In this document: piece after piece, positions 1-5,315 of the stretch | Layout: each line of letters opens with the position of its first letter | Position numbering within the stretch: the first letter of the stretch is position 1 | Assembly: GCA_020056025.1 (NCBI GenBank) | Contig: JAGVIO010000189.1 | Coordinates: 1 to 5,439, forward strand | Source of the DNA: an archaeon | Lineage (GTDB): Archaea; Nanobdellota; Nanobdellia; Woesearchaeales; WJKL01 | Length of the DNA stretch: 5,439 nt | Direction: 5' to 3' | Position numbers and translations under genes: made by a program | The notes under the pieces: model-generated | Databases searched by the model: none | The model's input: the letters and a program-made list of their open reading frames with translations, nothing else | What the model was told of the DNA's origin: nothing

Positions 1-2
1 AA

Positions 3-3000
3 AAATATGGTGTCCTTGACTGGAGAGTTTCGCTGCTGATTGCAGAAGAGGTTGCTCTTGAAAAATTCTGCAAATTTAAAGACCAGAAAGAAGCAATGGA
101 TATAGGAATAAGGATAGGATTTGCATATCATACCTTAGGATCTGTTGCTTCGCCTCTTGAGGGCTTCAGCGAGCTGAAGATTGAGAAAACAAAAGATGGC
201 AAAGATTATTTCAAGGCTTATTTCTCAGGGCCAATAAGGAGCGCAGGAGGAACAGGAGCTTCTGTCTCTGTCCTGATAATAGATTATATACGAAAAAAAT
301 TCGGCTTTGCAGCATATGACCCTGATGAAAGGGAAGTAAAAAGAATGGCTGCTGAGCTCTATGATTACCACGAGAGGGCAAACAATCTGCAATATCTGCC
401 CAGTGTAGAAGAAATTGAATTTCTTACAAGACACATCCCTGTGCAGATAGCAGGAGACCCAACTGAAAAATTAGAAGTTTCCAATTACAAGGATTTGCCC
501 AGGATTGAAACCAATAATATACGGGGCGGAGTCTGCCTTGTAATGGGAGAAGGAATTGCGCAAAAAGCTGAAAAGCTATGGAAGCAGATTTCCAAATGGG
601 GCAAGGATTTTTCAATGGAGCATTGGTTTTTCCTGGAAGATTTTGTCAAGCTGAAGAAGGAAATGCATGCAAAAGGCGCTACTAAAAAAGAAGAAAGGAA
701 AGAAGAAAAGTTTTCTGCAAAAATCAAGCCTGACCTTACTTTTATCAAGGATGTTGTCGGAGGAAGGCCTGTGCTGACGCATCCGCTTGCAGCAGGAGGA
801 TTCAGGCTGAGATATGGCAGGGCAAGAACAACAGGCTATTCATGCGCAGCAATACATCCTGCAACAATGAAGGTGCTTGATAATTTCATTGCAATCGGAA
901 CACAGGTAAAGAGCGAGAGGCCTGGCAAAGGATGCACTGTTTCATCATGCGATACGATTGAAGGGCCTATTGTAAGGCTGGAAAACGGCTCTGTTGTGAA
1001 AATAAATTCAGAAAAAGACTTCAAAGAGCTAAAAGAGAAGGTTGCTGAAATACTTTTTTTAGGGGATATTCTGTTCAATTACGGAGATTTCCTGAACAGG
1101 AACCATATCTTAGTTCCGCCTGGATACTGCGAAGAATGGTGGGTCATGGAATTTGAGAAGGCAATTGTCAATCTTTTTGGCAACTTGGATACTGACAAAC
1201 TGTCTGAGCTGATTGAGGTGCCTAAAGAAGACATTGACGCTGTGCTGAGCAATCCACTAAGAACAAAAGTTTCTGCAGAGGGTGCATTGCTGATATCAGA
1301 GAAATTGAATATTCCGTTGCACCCTTATCATTCCTATTATTGGAGCACAATAAACAAAGAGCAGTTCTTATCAATGCTACAGTGGCTCAAGAAAGCAGAA
1401 ATCAAAACTGAAGACGGGATTGTCAAGAAAATAATTGTGCCAATGGACGAGCAAAAGAGAGTTGCCGAGCTGCTTGGAATACCACATCTTTCTGTCAACA
1501 AAGAATTTGTTGTTTTTGAAAAAGAAGCTGCAAGCATATTATATTCTATTCTGCCGATAAAATCTCCTGATGAGATTGAATCTGCGATAAAAGCAATCAA
1601 AGATAATACTGAGATAAATGTATTGAATATTGTGAATTCCCTTTCAAATATAAAACAAAGGGACAAAGCAGGCTTGTTCATAGGAGGAAGGATGGGCAGG
1701 CCTGAAAAAGCAAAGATGAGAAAACTGACAGGAAGCCCCCATGTCCTGTTCCCTGTCGGAGCAGAAGGAGGAAGGCTAAGATGCTTCCAGGAATCAATCG
1801 AGTCAGGGAAAGTAAGATCTGATTTTGCTTTGTTTTTTTGCGAACACTGCAACAAAGAGATACTGTACAGCTTTTGCGATGCCTGCGGCAACAAAGCAAA
1901 GAGAAAATATTACTGCAGAAAATGCAATATGGTAATGGACCAGAAAACATGCCTTCAGCACGGAGATGCCCAAAGCTACAAGAGAAAAGAAGTGGATATA
2001 AATCATGAATTTGAAGACTGCCTGAATAAAATGCAGACAAAAAACTGCCCTGACCTTATCAAAGGAGTAAGAGGGACATCCAACAAAGACCATCTTCCTG
2101 AGCATCTGCTTAAAGGAATACTCAGGGCAAAGCATGATATCTATGTAAATAAGGATGGAACTACAAGATATGACATGACTCAGATGCCTCTGACACATTT
2201 CAAGCCAAATGAAATAAGGACTTCTGTTAAAAAGCTTAAAGAGTTAGGATATACGCATGATATACACGGAAAACCAATTGAAAATGACAGCCAGATAATT
2301 GAAATAAAGCCGCAGGATATTGTTCTTCCGAGCTGTGATGAATCGCCTGACCTTGGAAGCGATATTGTGCTGTTCAGGGTAGCAAATATGTGTGATGAAT
2401 TATTGAGATCTCTTTATGGGCTTGAGCCATTTTACAATATGCAAACAAAAGAGGATGTGGTCGGGCATCTGGCTCTGGCTCTTGCACCTCATACTTCTGC
2501 AGCAACTGTCTGCAGGATCATTGGATTTTCCAAGACGCAGGGATTTTTAGCGCATCCGATGATACATGCAGCGACGAGAAGAGACTGCGATGGCGACGAG
2601 GCCAGCATCATATTATTGATGGATGCCCTGCTTAATTTCTCAAGGCATTACCTTCCGAATACAAAAGGAGCTACGCAGGATGCGCCTCTTGTTTTGACAT
2701 CTGCTGTAATACCTTCTGAAGTTGATGATATGCTGTTTGACATGGACACTGCTTTCAAATATCCGCTTGAATTTTACAATGCATGCCTTGAATATAAGAT
2801 GCCTTTTGAAGCAAAAGTAGAGGTTTTCCGTGAGAGATTAAACAAGTCTTCGCAGTATGAAGGCATGGGATTTACGCATGACACATTGAATATCAACAAT
2901 GGAGTTCGATGCTCTGCATACAAAACACTGCCTTCGATGCAGGACAAGCTTAAAGGACAGATGCTCATTGCTGAAAAGATAAGGGCTGTTGATGAGATGG

Positions 3001-3335
3001 ATGTTGCCCGTCGTGTTATTGAGTCGCATTTCATAAGGGATACAAAAGGAAACTTGCGTAAATTTTCAATGCAGGAATTCAGATGTGTGAAATGCAATGA
3101 GAAATTCAGAAGACCACCTTTGATAGGCAAATGCACAAAATGCGGAGGAAGGATATTATTCACAATATCAGAAGGATCTGTGATAAAATACCTTGAGCCT
3201 TCGATAAGCCTTGCAAACAAATACAATGTTCCTTCTTATCTGAAGCAGAGCCTTGAGCTTCTGCAGAGAAGAATACAGGACGTATTCGGAAAAGACGAAG
3301 AGAAACAGGCAGGATTGGGGAAATGGTTTGGGTAA
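3..3335 (+). CDS. polC: DNA polymerase II (family D) large catalytic subunit DP2, N-terminus cut by window edge
   Basis: This is the polymerizing subunit of archaeal PolD, which pairs with the DP1 exonuclease subunit and copies the chromosome. The frame is open from base 3 (residue n starts at base 3n), so the ATG at base 96 is internal: the preceding residues YGVLDWRV and IAEEV are DP2-like. 1110 residues are visible; probably about 100 or fewer are missing, judged from the family's usual 1100-1270. Recognisable blocks are RYGRAR at 270-275 with HPATM from 285; GGRMGRPEKAK at 561-571; a cysteine cluster C613/C616, C625/C628, C638/C641, C650 with H653; the catalytic core HPMIHAATRR followed by DCDGDE at 861-866, whose acidic residues bind metal; a second zinc-binding site C1028/C1031/C1044/C1047; and a PCNA-binding box at 1102-1109. 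No intein interrupts the active site. A Lys/Glu-rich linker lies near 226-238. The stop is TAA. The identification is very secure. Confidence 0.97.
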   Translation, partial: KYGVLDWRVSLLIAEEVALEKFCKFKDQKEAMDIGIRIGFAYHTLGSVASPLEGFSELKIEKTKDGKDYFKAYFSGPIRSAGGTGASVSVLIIDYIRKKFGFAAYDPDEREVKRMAAELYDYHERANNLQYLPSVEEIEFLTRHIPVQIAGDPTEKLEVSNYKDLPRIETNNIRGGVCLVMGEGIAQKAEKLWKQISKWGKDFSMEHWFFLEDFVKLKKEMHAKGATKKEERKEEKFSAKIKPDLTFIKDVVGGRPVLTHPLAAGGFRLRYGRARTTGYSCAAIHPATMKVLDNFIAIGTQVKSERPGKGCTVSSCDTIEGPIVRLENGSVVKINSEKDFKELKEKVAEILFLGDILFNYGDFLNRNHILVPPGYCEEWWVMEFEKAIVNLFGNLDTDKLSELIEVPKEDIDAVLSNPLRTKVSAEGALLISEKLNIPLHPYHSYYWSTINKEQFLSMLQWLKKAEIKTEDGIVKKIIVPMDEQKRVAELLGIPHLSVNKEFVVFEKEAASILYSILPIKSPDEIESAIKAIKDNTEINVLNIVNSLSNIKQRDKAGLFIGGRMGRPEKAKMRKLTGSPHVLFPVGAEGGRLRCFQESIESGKVRSDFALFFCEHCNKEILYSFCDACGNKAKRKYYCRKCNMVMDQKTCLQHGDAQSYKRKEVDINHEFEDCLNKMQTKNCPDLIKGVRGTSNKDHLPEHLLKGILRAKHDIYVNKDGTTRYDMTQMPLTHFKPNEIRTSVKKLKELGYTHDIHGKPIENDSQIIEIKPQDIVLPSCDESPDLGSDIVLFRVANMCDELLRSLYGLEPFYNMQTKEDVVGHLALALAPHTSAATVCRIIGFSKTQGFLAHPMIHAATRRDCDGDEASIILLMDALLNFSRHYLPNTKGATQDAPLVLTSAVIPSEVDDMLFDMDTAFKYPLEFYNACLEYKMPFEAKVEVFRERLNKSSQYEGMGFTHDTLNINNGVRCSAYKTLPSMQDKLKGQMLIAEKIRAVDEMDVARRVIESHFIRDTKGNLRKFSMQEFRCVKCNEKFRRPPLIGKCTKCGGRILFTISEGSVIKYLEPSISLANKYNVPSYLKQSLELLQRRIQDVFGKDEEKQAGLGKWFG
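3306..3329 (+). other. C-terminal PCNA-interacting (PIP) box of DP2
   Basis: The last residues of DP2 read QAGLGKWF followed by a single Gly and the stop codon. This matches the canonical sliding-clamp binding pattern Q-x-x-[LIM]-x-x-[FWY]-[FWY] at every fixed position (Q1102, L1105, W1108, F1109). A C-terminal PIP that tethers PolD to PCNA is known for DP2 in other archaea. Seeing it intact at the extreme end also shows that the C-terminus of this gene is complete and not frameshifted. Confidence 0.85.
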
Positions 3336-3339
3336 GGTA

Positions 3340-4053
3340 TTATTTGTTCCAAACAGAATAAAAATATTGCCTGAATGATTCTGCCAATTGTTTTGAATAT
3401 ATCATAAAAGAAATTTGCTTATCTTCCCAAGGGGTGAATACTACTTTGTCTCTAAAAACAGAGATATTTAACAGAACTAGGAAATCTACAAAAACCAAAT
3501 TTTTTATGTCCCTTCCTTTAAATTTGTCTTTAATCTTTGAAGGAGCAATTCCTTTGACAACAATGCCTAATTTTTTCCTTTCTTTTTCAAAGTCTTTATA
3601 GAAATTATAAACATTGTCAAAATCATCTGGGTTTTTGTTGTAGAAAGAAAAAAACAAATATTCATCTCCTTTTTCTCCATCCTTGATAAATTCATAAAGC
3701 ATATTCTTGAAGCCCTTGAAACCTTCAAATACTTCTGCTTCCTGCTTTTCAATCGGCTTCTGCAATACTTTGAGTTCAGGGAGCATTGACTCAAATCTGG
3801 TTTCTTTTTCTTTTATGAATTTCATGATGGTTTCAGGATCAGCAGCTTGGTAATAATGGGTTTTTCCTTTTATCACAAAAGAAGCATAGCCTTTGCTCAC
3901 TAGTTTGTGCAGTGTTTTGTGCAAAGTAGAGTTTTGAAGGCCTGTTTCCCTTAACAAAGGCCCTGCTGTTGTTCTGCCTGTCTTAAGCAAAGCTATGTAA
4001 ATCTTAGTTTCAGCATTTGTGAGGCCTATTTCCTGGAATATCTCCTTATCCAT
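3340..4053 (-). CDS. TrmB-family winged-helix transcriptional regulator, short form
   Basis: This 237-residue cytoplasmic DNA-binding protein starts at ATG 4053-4051 and stops at TAA 3342-3340. Residues about 6-75 form a winged helix of TrmB type: the opening LTNAETKIYIALLKTGRTTAG, the recognition-helix region TGLQNSTLHKTLHKLVSKG, and a wing ending KGKTHYYQA. Residues about 77-105 look like a Lys/Glu-rich dimerisation helix. The rest, ending SFRQYFYSVWNK, resembles the effector-sensing region of small TrmB-like proteins. Canonical sugar-responsive TrmB proteins are about 340 residues, so a full sugar-binding domain appears to be absent and the ligand cannot be named. There is no Shine-Dalgarno motif before the ATG, while a TATA-like box is centred 27 bp upstream, which fits a leaderless transcript. 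It is divergent from the small-gene cassette on its right and so is a candidate regulator of it. The fold family is confident; the target and ligand are inference. Confidence 0.88.
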   Translation of the reverse strand: MDKEIFQEIGLTNAETKIYIALLKTGRTTAGPLLRETGLQNSTLHKTLHKLVSKGYASFVIKGKTHYYQAADPETIMKFIKEKETRFESMLPELKVLQKPIEKQEAEVFEGFKGFKNMLYEFIKDGEKGDEYLFFSFYNKNPDDFDNVYNFYKDFEKERKKLGIVVKGIAPSKIKDKFKGRDIKNLVFVDFLVLLNISVFRDKVVFTPWEDKQISFMIYSKQLAESFRQYFYSVWNK

Positions 4054-4075
4054 AGGCGGTTCTATGAGGCGATAG

Positions 4076-4092
4076 TATTTAATTCTTTCTAT
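4076..4092 (-). promoter_or_regulatory. Candidate TATA box and BRE for the TrmB-like gene
   Basis: On the minus strand this reads ATAGAAAGAATTAAATA. The AATTAAATA part (bases 4084-4076) is TATA-like and the purine-rich GAAAG just upstream resembles an archaeal BRE. The box is centred about 27 bp before the ATG at 4053, where an archaeal TATA box would place the transcription start at or next to the start codon. This agrees with the missing Shine-Dalgarno motif and supports a leaderless message. Confidence 0.5.
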
Positions 4093-4095
4093 TAT

Positions 4096-4111
4096 GTTCC
4101 ATTAGTGGAGC
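4096..4111. promoter_or_regulatory. Candidate operator 1: imperfect dyad with inverted CCACTAA motif
   Basis: The plus strand reads GTTCCATTAGTGGAGC. Six of eight base pairs around its centre are Watson-Crick complementary and the other two are G-T, so it is a near-perfect palindrome of the kind bound by a dimeric winged-helix protein. Its minus strand contains CCACTAATGGAACA, which resembles CCACTAAGTAACA in the second site. It lies just upstream of the minus-strand BRE/TATA region, where a bound regulator could affect the TrmB-like gene. Binding is inference. Confidence 0.4.
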
Positions 4112-4129
4112 ATAAATATTAATATATTA
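4112..4129 (+). promoter_or_regulatory. Candidate TATA region for the small-gene cassette
   Basis: This is an A/T-only stretch apart from its surroundings, containing ATAAATATT and the palindrome TAATATATTA. Either could serve as a TATA box reading rightward. An archaeal start about 25 bp downstream would fall near 4142-4151, inside the second candidate operator, and would give a leader of roughly 95-105 nt before the first ATG. The exact box cannot be chosen from sequence alone. Confidence 0.45.
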
Positions 4130-4138
4130 GCTTATCAA

Positions 4139-4153
4139 TACTACCACTAAGTA
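4139..4153. promoter_or_regulatory. Candidate operator 2: TACT-N7-AGTA dyad containing CCACTAA
   Basis: The sequence TACTACCACTAAGTA has inverted ends TACT and AGTA around a 7-bp centre. The CCACTAA inside it (4144-4150) is the exact inverse complement of TTAGTGG at 4102-4108 in the first site, so the two sites flank the plus-strand TATA region facing each other. The position overlaps the expected plus-strand transcription start, a typical place for an archaeal repressor. The known TACT-N3-AGTA type TrmB sites have a shorter spacer, so this resemblance is only partial. Confidence 0.4.
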
Positions 4154-4162
4154 ACAAAAATA

Positions 4163-4204
4163 CAGGCGAGAAATGCCTGACACAAAACAAAGCCAAGCGG
4201 GCTT
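4163..4204 (+). repeat. Two tandem short hairpins in the presumed 5' leader
   Basis: The first hairpin is CAGGC / GCCTG (4163-4167 with 4175-4179), a perfect 5-bp stem with the 7-nt loop GAGAAAT. The second is AAGCC / GGCTT (4190-4194 with 4200-4204), a perfect 5-bp stem with the 5-nt loop AAGCG. They are separated by an A/C-rich 10-nt spacer and followed by about 27 nt that are almost free of G and T, up to the Shine-Dalgarno motif. They would lie in the untranslated leader of the cassette mRNA. I recognise no known riboswitch class. They could protect the message, bind a protein, or be incidental. Confidence 0.4.
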
Positions 4205-4231
4205 AAAACGCAACAGAAAAAACAAAACAAA

Positions 4232-4237
4232 AGGTGA
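4232..4237 (+). promoter_or_regulatory. Shine-Dalgarno motif of the first small gene
   Basis: AGGTGA is a perfect 6-base match to the complement of the archaeal 16S rRNA 3' end and stands 7 nt before the ATG at 4245. It decides the start of the first small gene and argues that this frame is, or recently was, translated despite the later TAG codon. Confidence 0.75.
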
Positions 4238-4244
4238 ATGAAAA

Positions 4245-4511
4245 ATGACATCAACAAAAGAACAAAATGGAATTATGTACAAAATCACTGATCTGACAGA
4301 AGCTTACATCAGAGAGTTTGATGCTGCTTTTGAAGCGAATGACTAGAACCTATGTCAAAAAATTGAGAATAGGTATGATCAAAAAATAAGGGCCTTGTCT
4401 ATGAACCCTGCTGACCTGCACGAGTTTGTTGTCGAAGCAGAAGAGAACAATGAGCCTATTGCCCAGGGTGTTGCAAGATATCTTGAATCAATACAATGTT
4501 TTGAAAGATGA
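4245..4511 (+). CDS. Small unrecognised protein, reading frame interrupted by one in-frame TAG at codon 34
   Basis: A strong start (AGGTGA, 7 nt, ATG) opens a frame that begins MTSTKEQNG and runs 33 codons to TAG at 4344-4346, then stays open for another 54 codons to TGA at 4509-4511, which directly abuts an ATG in the next gene. Both other plus frames close within about 45 bases after the TAG, so the downstream stretch looks like real coding sequence. Read through, it would be 88 residues, acidic and mostly helical: FDAAFEAND, the stop, then NLCQKIENRYDQKIRAL and a Glu-rich C-terminus with IAQGVARYLES. There is no signal peptide, membrane segment or familiar domain. It could be a fresh pseudogene (one base from Gln, Lys, Glu, Tyr, Trp or others), a sequencing error, or a read-through or recoded codon. 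I do not recognise the family. Confidence 0.55.
4506..4511 (+). promoter_or_regulatory. Shine-Dalgarno motif of the second small gene, overlapping the upstream stop
   Basis: AGATGA differs by one base from AGGTGA and contains the TGA stop of the preceding frame. It lies 6 nt before ATG 4518 but directly touches ATG 4512, so it favours 4518 as the true start. Overlap of stop and ribosome-binding site suggests translational coupling with the first gene. Confidence 0.5.
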
Positions 4512-4517
4512 ATGAAA

Positions 4518-4919
4518 ATGGAAAATGAAAAATTTGAATTTGAAAAAAGGGCTGAATATGAATGTTTGCAGCATCTAGCAGGAAGGGCAATATTCGATAT
4601 GCATCATGGGTTGAGTCATATTCAAAGAACGAAAGATGGTACACAAACAGCAGCAATTCATTGTCTTGATGATGTGGCTTGCTCTTATTTTCTAATAGAA
4701 GCAATGTATGCCAAAAAAGTAATTTCAGAAAGAGAATTTGCGAATGTTACAGAACCTCTAAAAGATATTGTTTATATTGAATTTGAAATGCTTGAGAAAA
4801 GAGCAGAGAATTATTCACTCCATTATCCAGGAGAAGAAGCAAAGCGCAAAGAAGACATACTGAATGGGCATACAGCTAAAATGCTGAAGATGCTTCACGA
4901 GTACCTAAATAAAGAATAA
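4518..4919 (+). CDS. Unrecognised small helical protein rich in His, Cys and Asp
   Basis: From ATG 4518 this encodes 133 residues; starting at ATG 4512 would add Met-Lys. I prefer 4518 because AGATGA is 6 nt upstream, the layout seen at the first gene. No family is recognised. The protein is soluble, charged and apparently all-helical, with no signal peptide or membrane segment. Residues 16-55 hold a cluster of possible metal ligands: C16, H19, D27, H29, H30, H34, H48, C49, D51, D52 and C55, including DMHHGLSH and IHCLDDVAC. The second half is Lys/Glu-rich helix (LEKRAENYSLHYPGEEAKRK) ending in a Met/Leu amphipathic helix (KMLKMLHEYLNKE). It shares its reading frame with the preceding gene and is separated from it only by TGA plus the leader bases; the third gene follows 18 bp after its TAA. 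A metal-binding role is only a guess. Confidence 0.72.
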   Translation: MENEKFEFEKRAEYECLQHLAGRAIFDMHHGLSHIQRTKDGTQTAAIHCLDDVACSYFLIEAMYAKKVISEREFANVTEPLKDIVYIEFEMLEKRAENYSLHYPGEEAKRKEDILNGHTAKMLKMLHEYLNKE

Positions 4920-4923
4920 GAGA

Positions 4924-4929
4924 AGATGA
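4924..4929 (+). promoter_or_regulatory. Shine-Dalgarno motif that selects the third small gene's start
   Basis: AGATGA lies 8 nt before ATG 4938. It overlaps the alternative ATG at 4926, so it cannot serve that start. The same near-AGGTGA motif precedes the other two cassette genes, which favours 4938. Confidence 0.45.
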
Positions 4930-4937
4930 CTAAGAAA

Positions 4938-5297
4938 ATGACATCCACAATCCAAGAATCCACAAGCACACTTCATCATGCATTCCTTAGGCAAGAGATA
5001 GAATCTGGAATAGCATCAGGCAATGCAGGAACTATAGACGCAGCGTATTCTGTTCTTGCAGAGAATGCATTGATTGAGAGAGGAGCTTCTGACAAAGATA
5101 TTGCTGCATTGAGAAAAGCATACTGCCATTCAGATTATTTGAAGATAGATGAAGTCTGCCAAAGATATGGATTGAGAGAAGGAGAATACAAGCCAACAAA
5201 ATTTGAGGCTGTAACAGCGCTGAAGAGTGCTGCTGAATCAGGCAGAGAATATGCTGCAGAGTGTTTGCTGAAGAGATTATCAAATAAAAATGAATGA
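4938..5297 (+). CDS. Unrecognised small helical protein, third gene of the cassette
   Basis: From ATG 4938 this encodes 119 residues beginning MTSTIQEST; ATG 4926 would add MTKK. I choose 4938 because AGATGA sits 8 nt upstream and because the resulting start matches the first gene, which also begins Met-Thr-Ser-Thr with nearly the same bases. The protein has a Ser/Thr-rich first dozen residues and then looks all-helical and soluble: HHAFLRQEIESGIASG, an Ala/Leu-rich helix pair around AAYSVLAENALIERG, a middle segment with two cysteines (AYCHSD and EVCQRYG), and a C-terminal helix pair FEAVTALKSAAESG then AAECLLKRL. The repeated Ala/Leu helix pairs recall helical-repeat scaffolds, but no family is recognised. 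The stop TGA overlaps an ATG, yet what follows on this strand is only a 24-codon frame opposite another gene. Confidence 0.75.
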   Translation: MTSTIQESTSTLHHAFLRQEIESGIASGNAGTIDAAYSVLAENALIERGASDKDIAALRKAYCHSDYLKIDEVCQRYGLREGEYKPTKFEAVTALKSAAESGREYAAECLLKRLSNKNE

Positions 5298-5315
5298 AAA
5301 ATACAAATAAACCCA
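5283..5315 (-). terminator. Candidate oligo-T terminator of the right-edge minus gene
   Basis: Just past the minus-strand stop codon, the minus strand is T-rich and includes two runs of five Ts (opposite bases 5297-5301 and 5286-5290) within TTTATTTGTATTTTT and ATTTTTATTTG. Archaeal RNA polymerase stops at such T tracts without needing a hairpin. The signal overlaps the 3' end of the third small gene on the other strand. Confidence 0.45.

Noticed and set aside
225..3226. Several open frames of 63-185 codons on the minus strand inside the polymerase gene
   Set aside because: They lie wholly opposite a confidently identified DP2 sequence, have Ser/Phe/Cys-rich low-quality translations typical of antisense shadows, and lack initiation signals.
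3567..3794. 75-codon minus-strand frame inside the TrmB-like gene
   Set aside because: It is an alternative frame of the same strand as the TrmB-like gene, whose own translation shows clear family features throughout.
4163..4204. Possible tRNA or known riboswitch in the leader
   Set aside because: The two short stems do not form a cloverleaf, there is no T-loop GTTC motif, and no recognised aptamer core is present.
4238..4291. Alternative ATG at 4238 in another frame, giving 17 codons plus stop
   Set aside because: It directly abuts the Shine-Dalgarno motif with no spacing and stops quickly; ATG 4245 has ideal spacing.
4456..4704. 82-codon minus-strand frame opposite the second small gene
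   Set aside because: Its Phe/Ile/Leu-rich translation is what Lys/Glu-rich coding sequence gives when read backwards, and it has no start signal.
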